A stretch of DNA of 64,000 nt from CAWACP01 sp963780655. Lineage in GTDB: Bacteria > Acidobacteriota > Terriglobia > Bryobacterales > Bryobacteraceae. This document shows, piece after piece, positions 35,218 through 44,141 of this stretch. Position 1 is the stretch's first letter, and the number at the start of each line of letters is the position of its first letter. The notes under the pieces were generated by a model. It was given only the letters and a program-made list of their open reading frames with translations. It searched no databases and was not told the origin of the DNA. The stretch covers positions 310,001 through 374,000 of the forward strand of contig CAWACP010000004.1 in NCBI GenBank assembly GCA_963780655.1, in the 5' to 3' direction. The translations under genes were made by a program, and so were the position numbers.

Positions 35218-36479
35218 GGTTCTCCATCACAGGCGTGAATCACAAGACCGCTCCGGTGGAGGTGCGCGAGCGCCTCGCCTTCGACGCCAATTCATTGCCC
35301 GGCGCGCTGCACGCGCTGAAACAGCGTCCGGGGTTTGTCGAAGGCATGATTCTCTCCACCTGCAATCGCGTGGAGATCGCGGTGGCGGCCGCGGACGATT
35401 CCGGCGCGGAAGTACAGGTGGACGAGTTTCTGGCCGACGCGCGCAGCGTCTCGCGCGACTGGGTGACGCCGTATCTGTACCGCTTCGACGACCGCGCCGC
35501 CATCCAGCACCTGTTTCGCGTGGCCTCCAGCCTCGATTCCATGGTGGTGGGCGAGCCGCAGATTCTCGGGCAGCTCAAGGCAGCCTGGGAGCTGGCGCGC
35601 GCCGAAGGAACCATCAGCGGAATTCTGGACAGCCTGCTCATGCGCGCGTTCAACGTGGCGCGGCGCGTACGAACGGAAACCGAGATCGGCTCGGGCGCCG
35701 TTTCCGTCAGCTTCGCGGCGGTGGAGCTGGCGCGTGAAATATTCGGAAAGCTGAACGACAAGACCGTACTGCTTATCGGCGCGGGCAAGATGTCGGACGC
35801 CGCGGCGCGGCACCTTCGCCGCTGCGGCGCGCGGAAGATCCTGGTGACCAACCGCACGCGCGAGCGGGCCGAACAGATGGCCCGCGTGTTCGAAGGCGAG
35901 GTGGTCGAATACGGCTCGTTCCTGTCGCGCCTTCCGTCAGTGGATATCGTCATCGCTTCGAGCGGCGCCCCCGAATACGTCCTGCGCAAGGACCAGATGA
36001 AACAGGTGATCGAGGCGCGGCGCAACAAGCCCGTGTTCCTGATCGACATCGCCGTTCCCCGCAACGTCGATCCGGCGGTGAACGATCTCGACAACGTCTT
36101 TCTCTACGACATCGACGACCTGCAGCGCGTGGTGGCGAACAACGTTCAGCATCGCCAGGAGATCGCCGGCCAGGCGGAGCTGATCATCGAAGAAGAAGTG
36201 GAGGAGATGATCGCGCGGCTGAAGACGCGCGAGGTGGTGCCCACCATCGTCGGCCTGCAGGATCAACTGGAACGCGTCCGCGTGGCGGAGCTGGCGCGGG
36301 CGCGCGGCCGACTGGGAGATCTCAGCGCGGCCCAGGAAGAAGCGCTCGAAGCCATGACCAGATCGATGATCAACAAGATCGCGCACGGGCCCATTGCCGA
36401 GCTTCGCCGCACCGCCGCGCACCCCGACGGCCCGCACATAGTAGGTCTGATTCGCAGAGCATTCCGCCTGGGCGACTGA
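35214..36479 (+). CDS. hemA: Glutamyl-tRNA reductase
   Basis: First committed step of C5 tetrapyrrole synthesis: NADPH-dependent reduction of glutamyl-tRNA to glutamate-1-semialdehyde. 421 residues. The catalytic cysteine lies in MILSTCNRVE (Cys ~50). Further: RVASSLDSMVVGEPQILGQL, the NADPH loop LLIGAGKMSDAAA and FLIDIAVPRNVDP, with a C-terminal dimerisation helix. The stop is directly followed by the hemC ATG. Confidence 0.96.
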   Translation: MRFSITGVNHKTAPVEVRERLAFDANSLPGALHALKQRPGFVEGMILSTCNRVEIAVAAADDSGAEVQVDEFLADARSVSRDWVTPYLYRFDDRAAIQHLFRVASSLDSMVVGEPQILGQLKAAWELARAEGTISGILDSLLMRAFNVARRVRTETEIGSGAVSVSFAAVELAREIFGKLNDKTVLLIGAGKMSDAAARHLRRCGARKILVTNRTRERAEQMARVFEGEVVEYGSFLSRLPSVDIVIASSGAPEYVLRKDQMKQVIEARRNKPVFLIDIAVPRNVDPAVNDLDNVFLYDIDDLQRVVANNVQHRQEIAGQAELIIEEEVEEMIARLKTREVVPTIVGLQDQLERVRVAELARARGRLGDLSAAQEEALEAMTRSMINKIAHGPIAELRRTAAHPDGPHIVGLIRRAFRLGD

Positions 36480-37382
36480 ATGCTGACCATCGGTTCCCGC
36501 GGCTCACAACTGGCGCTGTGGCAGGCGCACTGGATTCAGGATCGGCTCCGGCAGCTCGGCGAGGAATCCCGCATCGAGATCATCCATACCAGCGGCGACA
36601 GGATCACCGATGTGCCCCTCGCGCGCGTCGGTGGCAAGGGCCTGTTCACGAAGGAGATCGAAGAGGCGCTGCTGGCGGGCGCGATCGACGTTGCGGTGCA
36701 CAGCATGAAGGACGTGCCTACGGGCGTGTCGCCGGGGCTCGCCATCGCGGCCATTCCCCAGCGCGAGGACCCGCGGGATGCCGTCGTGGGACTGGCCATT
36801 GCCGATCTGCGGCAGGGAGCGCGCGTGGGCACGAGTTCGCTGCGGCGATCGGCGCTGTTGCGGGCGTTGCGGCCGGATCTGGTGGTGGAGAGCGTTCGCG
36901 GAAACGTGGATACGCGGCTGCGCAAGCTGGATGAAGGGCAGTTCGATGCTATCCTGCTGGCGTCCGCCGGTCTGCGCAGGCTGGGCCTTGCGGATCGCAT
37001 CGTCGAGGTGCTGGACCCGGAGGCAATGTGTCCCGCCGTTGGGCAGGGCGCTCTGGCGGTGGAGACGCGCGCTGATGGCGGACACGCCGAGCAGATCTGC
37101 CGGAGACTCGACCATGCCGCGACGCGCGCCGCGGTAACCGCCGAGCGCGCGCTTCTGGCTGAGCTGGGCGGGGGCTGCCAGACGCCCATGGGCGCGCATG
37201 CGTGGCAGGCGGATGGCGCCCTGAAACTGCGGGCCGTGGTGATCTCGCCCGACGGCCGCAGCATCGTTCGCCGGGAGGGCTCGGGCGCGCCGGCGGAGGC
37301 GGCCACGCTCGGCGTCGCGCTCGGACGCGAGCTGCTCGCAGCGGGCGCGCAGGAAATCCTCGACGCCGCCCTGCAAACATGA
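36480..37382 (+). CDS. hemC: Porphobilinogen deaminase (hydroxymethylbilane synthase)
   Basis: Polymerises four porphobilinogen units to hydroxymethylbilane. 300 residues with GSRGSQLALWQAHWIQ, GGKGLFTKEIEEALL, AVHSMKDVPT, and the dipyrromethane-cofactor cysteine in LGGGCQTPMGAHA. Starts one base after the hemA stop; the next biosynthetic gene (hemD) follows fused to cobA. Confidence 0.96.
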   Translation: MLTIGSRGSQLALWQAHWIQDRLRQLGEESRIEIIHTSGDRITDVPLARVGGKGLFTKEIEEALLAGAIDVAVHSMKDVPTGVSPGLAIAAIPQREDPRDAVVGLAIADLRQGARVGTSSLRRSALLRALRPDLVVESVRGNVDTRLRKLDEGQFDAILLASAGLRRLGLADRIVEVLDPEAMCPAVGQGALAVETRADGGHAEQICRRLDHAATRAAVTAERALLAELGGGCQTPMGAHAWQADGALKLRAVVISPDGRSIVRREGSGAPAEAATLGVALGRELLAAGAQEILDAALQT

Positions 37383-37440
37383 CCATTTCCCTGTGGCGCA
37401 GGACCCGTAACCGCTCCCCTGAAAATGTGGCTTCGCCTCC

Positions 37441-37528
37441 CCGTGGGGCAGACGATCGGGTTTTGTCGTCTGCCATTACCCAGGCACTCGAACAGGCAGA
37501 CGACATAAACCGATCGTCTGCCCCACGG
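37441..37528. repeat. 88-bp inverted repeat (CCGTGGGGCAGACGATCGG type)
   Basis: CCGTGGGGCAGACGATCGG and TTTTGTCGTCTGCC are mirrored by GGCAGACGACATAAACCGAT and CGTCTGCCCCACGG. It lies between hemC and cobA/hemD; the same family occurs at 31290-31436. Confidence 0.75.
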
Positions 37529-37596
37529 AGCCAAAGCTTTTCATCTGCTGATTGTGGCCCTGAAAGGGCCATGTCGAACTTTGGTTGCGCCTGCAC

Positions 37597-39102
37597 ATGA
37601 CCGGCATCGTCTACATCGTTGGCGCGGGCCCGGGCGACCCGGAGCTGATCACGGTGAAGGGCCGGCGAGTGCTGGGCCTCGCCGATTGCGTCCTCTACGA
37701 TCACCTGGCCAACGACGCGCTGCTGGAGCTCGCGCCCCCGGGCGCCGAGCGGCTGTACGTGGGGAAGAAACGCGCCGACCACAGCCACTCCCAGGACGAG
37801 ATCTGCGCCATGATGATCGAGCGCGCGCGCCGCGGTCTCACAGTCGTTCGACTCAAGGGCGGCGATCCGTCTGTCTTCGGACGCGGCGGCGAAGAAGCCG
37901 AGGCGCTCGCCGACGCCGGCATTCCGTTCGAAATCGTACCAGGCGTTACTTCCGCGCTCGGCATCGCGGCCTACGCGGGCGTACCGCTCACGCATCGCGA
38001 GCACACCTCCGCCGTCACGTTCGTCACCGGCCACGACGTGGCGCACATCGACTGGGACAAGGTGGGCGCCTCGGAAACCCTGGTGGTCTTCATGGGCCTG
38101 ACGCATACCCGCGAGATTGCCCGTGAAATCGTCTCGCGCGGACGCTCTCCCGAAACGCCGGCCATGGCGGTGCGCTGGGCCACGCGCCCGTGTCAGCAAA
38201 CGGTGGTGGGCACGCTTGCCGATCTGGCCGATCGCGTCGAGAGCGCTCGAATGAAGCCGCCGGCGACGGTTGTGATCGGCGAAGTGGTGCGGCTGCGTGA
38301 CAAACTGAACTGGTTCGAGCGTCTGCCGCTGTTCGGGACGCGGGTGGTGATTACGCGGGCGTCCGCGCAGGCCCCGGCTTTGCGTGAACGCCTGCAGGCG
38401 CTGGGAGCGGATGCAATCGATCTGCCGGTGATCTCCCTCCAGCCGCCCGCCGATCCTCGGCCGCTCGATGCGGCCATCGCACGCCTTCCCGAATACGACT
38501 GGATCATCTTCACCAGCGTGAACGGGGTGCGCTTCTTCATGGACCGGCTCGACGCCTCGGCCGCGGATCTGCGCTCGCTTCGCGCCCGCATCTGCGCCAT
38601 TGGTTCGGCGACGCGACAGGCTGTGGAGGACCTGCATCTGAAAGTGGATCTGATGCCGCGCGAGTACGTGGCGGAAGCCGTAGTGGAAGCTTTAAAAGCG
38701 CATGATCTCCAGGGCCGCCGCATCCTGCTGCCGCGGGCCGCGGTGGCGCGCGATCTGATTCCCGCGGCTCTGGCGAATGCCGGCGCTCGCGTGGACGTGG
38801 TGGAGGCATATCGCAATGAGCTGCCCGCCGGAGCGGCCGCTCGCGCACAGGAGATCTTCAGGCCTGGGGAAGAGCCGGACTGGATCACCTTCACCAGCTC
38901 ATCCACGGTGGACAACTTCGTCCGCATCGCCGGCGCGGACGCGCTACGCCACACGCGCACGGCTTCCATCGGTCCGGTCACCTCGGCCTCGCTGCGAACG
39001 CACGGGATTGAACCGGCCGTGGAAGCGCGCGAGTTCACAATCGACGGCCTGGTGGAGGCCATCGCAAATCTCAACGCGCGGAGCTCGCGAGTGCTTCGAT
39101 AG
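37597..39102 (+). CDS. cobA/hemD: Uroporphyrinogen-III C-methyltransferase / uroporphyrinogen-III synthase fusion
   Basis: A 501-residue fusion. Residues 1-240 are SUMT (CobA): YIVGAGPGDPELITVKGRR, RLKGGDPSVFGRGGEE and EIVPGVTSALGIAAY; it makes precorrin-2 for sirohaem/cobalamin. Residues ~250-500 are HemD: TRVVITRASAQAPALRERL, WIIFTSVNGVRFF and WITFTSSSTVDNF; it closes hydroxymethylbilane to uroporphyrinogen III. The fusion places the branch point in one polypeptide. ATG 37597 used. Confidence 0.94.
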   Translation: MTGIVYIVGAGPGDPELITVKGRRVLGLADCVLYDHLANDALLELAPPGAERLYVGKKRADHSHSQDEICAMMIERARRGLTVVRLKGGDPSVFGRGGEEAEALADAGIPFEIVPGVTSALGIAAYAGVPLTHREHTSAVTFVTGHDVAHIDWDKVGASETLVVFMGLTHTREIAREIVSRGRSPETPAMAVRWATRPCQQTVVGTLADLADRVESARMKPPATVVIGEVVRLRDKLNWFERLPLFGTRVVITRASAQAPALRERLQALGADAIDLPVISLQPPADPRPLDAAIARLPEYDWIIFTSVNGVRFFMDRLDASAADLRSLRARICAIGSATRQAVEDLHLKVDLMPREYVAEAVVEALKAHDLQGRRILLPRAAVARDLIPAALANAGARVDVVEAYRNELPAGAAARAQEIFRPGEEPDWITFTSSSTVDNFVRIAGADALRHTRTASIGPVTSASLRTHGIEPAVEAREFTIDGLVEAIANLNARSSRVLR

Positions 39103-39112
39103 ACTTTCGACA

Positions 39113-39883
39113 GTGTTCCTTTTCCTCAGCAAGCTGCTGCCGCCGCTGGTGTTCCCGCCTGGCGGAAATATCGTGCTTCTGATTGCGGCGTGGCTGCTGC
39201 GCAAACGCCGGCCACGTATTGCAACCGCGCTGTTCATCATTTCAGTCGCGATCCTGTATGCGGTCAGCACGCCGGTGGGATCAGGCCTGTTGATTGGGCC
39301 GCTGGAGAATTCGTACCCCGATCTGAGCGTGCAGGCCGCGCCGCAGGTTCAGGCGATCGTGGTGCTCGGTGGCGGCGTTCGGGCAGCCGGAGGGCGCCAT
39401 TCCGAGCCGGAAATGGCAAACGACCGCCTGCGCATGGCAATGGCGCTGTATGACGCCGGCAAGGCGCCACTGATTGTCTTCAGCGGAGGCAATATCGGCT
39501 TTCTCGGAGGCGGCCGCGAAACCGAAGCGGTGAGCGGGGCGCGGATCATGGAATCGCTGCGGATTACCGCGAGGGCCATTCTGGAGGAAGGTGCATCCCG
39601 CAACACCAGGGAGAACGCGGAGTTCACGTGGCGAATGCTGAGCCCGCGCGGAATCCGGCGTATCCTGCTGGTCACCTCTGCCATGCACATGCCGCGAGCC
39701 GCGGGCTTGTTCCGTCACGCCGGTTTCGACGTGATCGCGGCGCCGTGCGATCACCTCTCCGGCCGGGGCGAACCGTCGCTGGTGTTTCGCTTTATACCGG
39801 AGGCGGACAACATCGCCGCGGCAACGAATGCGTTGCGCGAGTACGCCGGGCTGGTGGTTTATCGCATGCGCGGCTGGCTGTGA
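39113..39883 (+). CDS. YdcF/SanA-like DUF218 membrane protein
   Basis: 256 residues from GTG 39113. Two N-terminal membrane segments (LPPLVFPPGGNIVLLIAAWL, IATALFIISVAILYAVS) are followed by a DUF218 domain: AIVVLGGGVR, RLRMAMALYDAGKAPLIVFS, SRNTRENAEF and ILLVTSAMHMPRAAGLF. The family is linked to envelope or peptidoglycan precursor metabolism, mechanism unknown. 10 bp after cobA/hemD. Confidence 0.85.
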   Translation: MFLFLSKLLPPLVFPPGGNIVLLIAAWLLRKRRPRIATALFIISVAILYAVSTPVGSGLLIGPLENSYPDLSVQAAPQVQAIVVLGGGVRAAGGRHSEPEMANDRLRMAMALYDAGKAPLIVFSGGNIGFLGGGRETEAVSGARIMESLRITARAILEEGASRNTRENAEFTWRMLSPRGIRRILLVTSAMHMPRAAGLFRHAGFDVIAAPCDHLSGRGEPSLVFRFIPEADNIAAATNALREYAGLVVYRMRGWL

Positions 39884-39893
39884 AAGCGATGTT

Positions 39894-40027
39894 TGTGGGG
39901 CGGGCGCCTCGCCTGCGGCGGGCGCCCCGACCGCCTGGTCCGGCGGAAGACACATACAGATATTACCGAGCAGGCCGACGAGGCGTCGGCCGCAGGCGGG
40001 GGCGCCCGCCCGGGCGCCCGCCCCACA
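39894..40027. repeat. REP-like composite repeat
   Basis: 134 bp bounded by TGTGGGGCGGGCGCC and GGGCGCCCGCCCCACA. It is related to the RAYT-flanking elements at 5023-5114 and 5679-5716 and likely mobilised by the same transposase. Confidence 0.75.
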
Positions 40028-40039
40028 AGACGAATTAGC

Positions 40040-40255
40040 TCAGGCCTGCGGGACCGTAGTAGCGACGCCGCGGGAGATGAGCTTCAATAACAACACGTCG
40101 CCTGGCTGGAAATACGCCATCGGCAGGCTGTGCCGATCCTCTTCGGTGCGGGCGAGGTGGTCCCGAACAATCGTCCGCAGTTGCTGCACGGAGATGCCGA
40201 GTTCCTCGGCAGCCTCCAATTCCGAGTAGTGACTTTTCTGCTGTGGCGGCAACAT
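40040..40255 (-). CDS. Small MerR/excisionase-like HTH protein
   Basis: 71 residues: HYSELEAAEELGISVQQLRTIVRDHL, a helix-turn-helix of the MerR/excisionase kind, then FQPGDVLLLKLIS. Similar short proteins recur in Acidobacteriota; targets unknown. Spacing and acidic/helical content support a real gene. Confidence 0.6.
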   Translation of the reverse strand: MLPPQQKSHYSELEAAEELGISVQQLRTIVRDHLARTEEDRHSLPMAYFQPGDVLLLKLISRGVATTVPQA

Positions 40256-40364
40256 GGGCTATCTTCCGATCCGCATCTGATTCGATTTTCGCCCTAGTGA
40301 GGCTCAGGCGGAATCAGCAAGATGCCCTAAACCGATTTGTCAGTTACGCTGACGGACCTTCGTA

Positions 40365-43118
40365 CTAAGAGTGCAGTGACCAGCGGAGCGGTCTTGCCGT
40401 GGAACTCGCGCCCGTGAGCACCACCGCGCCGCCCCCATTGGATAAAGCGCGCACAGGCCGGCCGTTGACCTCAGCCTTCGTCAGCGATGCCAGCTCTCGT
40501 TCCGGCAGGCTGATGCGGATCTCCCATGTCCCGGCCGCGAGCGGGGCATACCACCCTTCATAGGCCGAAGCGGACTTACGTACTCCCAGCAGCGCGGATT
40601 CGAAACTCCACGCCTCGAGCGGCACGACAGGTCTCAGTTGGAGGCCTTTGGGGGTGAATTCCAGGCCCAGCAGCTTCGCCAGTGAGTAGAGCGAGCAGGC
40701 GTGCGAGTGCAGATTCATCACTGGGAAATCCGTGTAGTGCAGGAATCCGCTGCTCACAGTGGCGCCGGGTGTTTTGCTCAGCGAGGAGTTGATGCAATCG
40801 GGACCGCTCCACGTTTGGTACCAGGTGTCCGGGTAAACTTCGGCATGCCGTGCCAGCGAGTTCTTCTTCCACTCGTCCCATGCCATGGCGCCATCCACCT
40901 GGCTAAGCGCCCACACTAAGGTCTGGTTGAGCGAAGGCCAGATTCCGCCATTGATCGACGTGCCTGCCTCAATCGCCACGTGTTGGCCGTCGGGTCCGCC
41001 GCCCATTTGCACGGCGCCGATGGGTGACAGCCGGCGCAGGTTCTCCTCCATGGTCCCGACCAGCGCTCGCGTCTGTTCGGGCGTCGTCAGGCCGGCAATG
41101 ATGGCCCACGGCTGCGGCTCCAGCCACAGCGTGCTCTCGCCCAGCCAGCCCAGCGTCGGGCCCAGCCAGCATCTTCGGAACCACGAACCGGTCCACTGTG
41201 CCTGCGCCGCTTTTCTGTTCGCTTCGGCCTGCTGCCGCGCATCGGCCGCAAGTTTTGGATCGCCGGTGGCAGCAAGCAGCCGGGCGTAGTAATCGAACAC
41301 CCATGCGGCCATGGCGGAGTTGAGAACGCTCTCGCCCTTTTCCACGCACTCCTTTGTCGCCCGCGCCGCCCAGATAATCACCAGCGCATCGTTCCAGTCG
41401 TCCTGAAGCATGCGCATCAGGCCGTGATCGCCGGTCCGGACATCGTCCACCAGATGGCGATAGCACCGCGCCAGCAGGTCTTTCACGGTAGCGGCCTCGC
41501 CGGCCTTCTCGCCCAGACGGGCGGTCACGCGTTCGTCGAGAAAGGCGAGGTCGCGCGTGGCCAGGACATACTCGCTTGCTGTCCAGAGCAGCCACAACGG
41601 CAGATCGCTGGCGTTATCGCTGGTGGTTGGCATTACCACGCCATGGCCGACGATGCCGTAAGGAAGGGAGCCGTCCGCGCGCACTTCCTTCAGCGTGTAG
41701 CGCAGGGTCTCCTTCATGAGCTGCGGGTCGCTGAAGAGGAAGGGCAGGGCATGCTGCAGCGGATCGCGCGCCGCGCCCTGAAATCCCATTACGTATTGGT
41801 AGATGCCGCCCTGCGACGGGATGTGCTCGCCGAAGAAGTCGTCGTACGTGAGGCCGCTGCGCACGTAATAGTAATTCCAGACGGTTTCCCGCGCGGCCCA
41901 CGGCTCGGCCGGCGCGTCGAACCGCATGCCGCTTTTCTTCCATTGCGCGCTGGAATCCTGCCATCGACGAGCGGCGCCTTCGCGATACTTTGCGATGAGC
42001 GCGTTCGCGGTGACGCCTTCCGGCGCGTAGCCGTACAGGAAATAAAGCTTCGCCTGTTTTCCGGGCTCGAGTGTGATCGCGCGTTCCAGCAGCAGCCCGC
42101 TCTCGCTGCCACTCGCGCCGAGGTCGCCATCGAGCGGCTTGCTCAGGCCGTCCGGATGCAGAGGACCGCCCGTCCCGAAGAACGCCTTCGCATTAGACGA
42201 CAGGCCATCCGCGGGAGCATCCAGCGACACGAGGAACGTGGGTGGAGGGTTGAGATCGTCGAACGAGCTGCCCGGCGCGCCCTCCTTTACGGCCGCCAGA
42301 AACGGATTGGGATGCGCAGCCAGATACGCCGTCGATGCTTTCCACCCAGCCTCTTCCTGCTGCGTGCGGCCGAGGAACTCCTTCCGCTCGGCGAGGCCGG
42401 AGCTCTCCATGCGGTCGAACCTGTGCGCGAAGCGATCGCCGAACTCGAAACGTTTCTTCGCCACTCCGCCCGGAGCCATCGAGCCCTCGATGGCCGAGCG
42501 AAACGAGAATTGATAGAGCTGGCAGCCCCAGTACTCGACCCAGCGCAGCTTCACGGGCACTGGTCTGTGATTGGTAATGGTGACCCGGGAAATCAGCACG
42601 GGGTCGTCGCCGAATGGCGCGAAGATGACCTGATCCACCGACCAGCCCGCCTTCGCGACTCTCTTCCGCATGTAGCCGACGCCGAAGACTCGCTCGAATG
42701 TATCCGCATTGCCCGGATACCACGTGCTCAGCATTTCGCCGCCGTCGGTGAGCCATCCGATGCCTCCGCCGAATTGGCTGCGCTCGGGCGAATACGCGTT
42801 CAGAAACTTGGGCGCGCCTTCGTCCTGGCGCACCTGGAGATGGCCGTAGTTGGAAGCGATGGCCACCACGCGGTCATTGCCGACCTGATGGATATGATCG
42901 GTTGCAGTGAGGATGCCGGGGTTGACCTGGGTGACCGCGCGCTTATCGTTTACCTGATCGCAGGTGTAGCGGAAGGCGGGCAACCCGTGCTCGTCTTCCA
43001 TCCACTCGCCGAACGAGCCAGAGCCGTACGGTTTGCTCCCTCCCGTCGCGATGCGCGAATCCTGTGCGAGCGCGAGCGACCCCAGCGCGCCGATGAAAGC
43101 TCTTCGATCGATGGACAT
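40365..43118 (-). CDS. GH94-like (glycosyltransferase-36 type) carbohydrate-active enzyme, Tat-exported
   Basis: About 917 residues. A Tat-type signal (SIDRRAFIGALGSLALA) leads into an N-terminal beta-sandwich (GIGWLTDGGEMLSTWYPGN) and a long (alpha/alpha)6 domain (WNYYYVRSGLTYDDFFGEHI). The segment MLQDDWNDALVI resembles the GDWNDG catalytic region of cellobiose/chitobiose phosphorylases. Export is unusual for phosphorylases, so a hydrolase role is possible. The ATG at 43118 is preferred to an upstream TTG. Confidence 0.7.
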   Translation of the reverse strand: MSIDRRAFIGALGSLALAQDSRIATGGSKPYGSGSFGEWMEDEHGLPAFRYTCDQVNDKRAVTQVNPGILTATDHIHQVGNDRVVAIASNYGHLQVRQDEGAPKFLNAYSPERSQFGGGIGWLTDGGEMLSTWYPGNADTFERVFGVGYMRKRVAKAGWSVDQVIFAPFGDDPVLISRVTITNHRPVPVKLRWVEYWGCQLYQFSFRSAIEGSMAPGGVAKKRFEFGDRFAHRFDRMESSGLAERKEFLGRTQQEEAGWKASTAYLAAHPNPFLAAVKEGAPGSSFDDLNPPPTFLVSLDAPADGLSSNAKAFFGTGGPLHPDGLSKPLDGDLGASGSESGLLLERAITLEPGKQAKLYFLYGYAPEGVTANALIAKYREGAARRWQDSSAQWKKSGMRFDAPAEPWAARETVWNYYYVRSGLTYDDFFGEHIPSQGGIYQYVMGFQGAARDPLQHALPFLFSDPQLMKETLRYTLKEVRADGSLPYGIVGHGVVMPTTSDNASDLPLWLLWTASEYVLATRDLAFLDERVTARLGEKAGEAATVKDLLARCYRHLVDDVRTGDHGLMRMLQDDWNDALVIIWAARATKECVEKGESVLNSAMAAWVFDYYARLLAATGDPKLAADARQQAEANRKAAQAQWTGSWFRRCWLGPTLGWLGESTLWLEPQPWAIIAGLTTPEQTRALVGTMEENLRRLSPIGAVQMGGGPDGQHVAIEAGTSINGGIWPSLNQTLVWALSQVDGAMAWDEWKKNSLARHAEVYPDTWYQTWSGPDCINSSLSKTPGATVSSGFLHYTDFPVMNLHSHACSLYSLAKLLGLEFTPKGLQLRPVVPLEAWSFESALLGVRKSASAYEGWYAPLAAGTWEIRISLPERELASLTKAEVNGRPVRALSNGGGAVVLTGASSTARPLRWSLHS

Positions 43119-43171
43119 TTGTGCCAACAATATCGCAATGCGGGCGCCATCGTGTCGAAGCGTTTAGCTGT

Positions 43172-43212
43172 TGTGGGGCAGGCTTTCAGCCTGCGGCGGC
43201 TTTTCAAGCCGC
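43172..43212. repeat. Hybrid REP-like hairpin
   Basis: TGTGGGGCAGGCTTTCAGCCTGC then GGCGGCTTTTCAAGCCGC: two adjacent small hairpins combining the boundary of the RAYT-type repeats with the GCAGGCT hairpin family. Confidence 0.6.
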
Positions 43213-43228
43213 TTGGCGGATTACAAAT

Positions 43229-43519
43229 CTAGCGATGCGCCGCGGCGGCGAGGAACTTATCCCGGCACCCGGTCGAGCAGAAGTAAGTGACTTCGGAGCC
43301 TTTGGCGTATTTCAGTGACGTGCTGGTGGCAATGTAGGTGCCGCAGACAGGATCGCGCTTCAGCTCGCCGGCGAGCGGGATATCGGCGCCGGGCCGCGCT
43401 GCCTGCCGGGACGGGGGATTCGTCAAAGCGTGAAAGAAACTGCTGATCACGCGGATGATTCCCTGGAGGACCGAAATCACCACGACGGCAAGGAGCAGAT
43501 ACAGGATAAGGCGGAACAT
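43229..43519 (-). CDS. Small membrane protein with YHS/TRASH metal-binding domain
   Basis: 96 residues. An N-terminal membrane helix (FRLILYLLLAVVVISVLQGI) is followed by a linker and a YHS-like domain: KRDPVCGTYIATSTSLKYAK, then TYFCSTGCRDKFLA, with cysteine pairs suited to metal binding. Such proteins are often linked to copper or other metal handling. Divergent from the TlpA-like gene. Confidence 0.85.
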   Translation of the reverse strand: MFRLILYLLLAVVVISVLQGIIRVISSFFHALTNPPSRQAARPGADIPLAGELKRDPVCGTYIATSTSLKYAKGSEVTYFCSTGCRDKFLAAAAHR

Positions 43520-43580
43520 CGGACACCTTCATTGTACCGCCGAGGAGTTTCGTTGCATCCTGAATACAGGAGCAGGTTGT

Positions 43581-44123
43581 CTGAGCGAGAAAGCTGTCAA
43601 CGCGCTGAAGTTCATCATTCTGGCCGGAGCCATCAGCATTCTCGCGATGGCCTTCTTCCATGGGCGGCCGCGGCCGGCGGGCAACGTTCCCGCCGCGGGC
43701 AGCCGCCGGAAGATGGTGGACTTCAGGCTGGCCGATCTGTCCGGTTCCGCATGGCAGCTCAGCGACCGGCGCGGGCGTGTCGTGCTGGTGAACTTCTGGG
43801 CGACGTGGTGTCCCCCGTGCCGCGAAGAGACGCCCGGTCTGGTTCAGCTCTACCGCAGCTACCGGCCGCGTGGCGTGGAGATGGTGGGCATCGACATGGA
43901 CGACGACCCGGCGGCTGCTGTCCCGGGATTCGTGCGCAGCTATCGCATCCCCTACCCGATGCTGGTTCCCGACTCCGGATTCGAACTGGCGAACGAAATC
44001 GAATCGCTGCCGACAACCCTGCTCATTGACCGCCAGGGACGCATTGCGAAGGTGTACGTCGGAGCGATGTCGGAAGCGGAGCTGAGCGCCGATCTGGACG
44101 CGCTGCTGAAAGAGTCCAGCTGA
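43581..44123 (+). CDS. TlpA/ResA-like thioredoxin-fold protein, membrane anchored
   Basis: About 180 residues: one membrane segment (LKFIILAGAISILAMAFF) and a thioredoxin domain with VVLVNFWATWCPPCREETPG and a cis-Pro region ESLPTTLLIDRQG. Reduces disulfides in the periplasm, for example during cytochrome c maturation. No ATG/GTG/TTG fits: the best start is CTG at 43581, 8 bp after AGGAG. Start is therefore tentative. Confidence 0.85.
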   Translation: MSEKAVNALKFIILAGAISILAMAFFHGRPRPAGNVPAAGSRRKMVDFRLADLSGSAWQLSDRRGRVVLVNFWATWCPPCREETPGLVQLYRSYRPRGVEMVGIDMDDDPAAAVPGFVRSYRIPYPMLVPDSGFELANEIESLPTTLLIDRQGRIAKVYVGAMSEAELSADLDALLKESS

Positions 44124-44141
44124 AATGCAGCGAAGGCTGCT

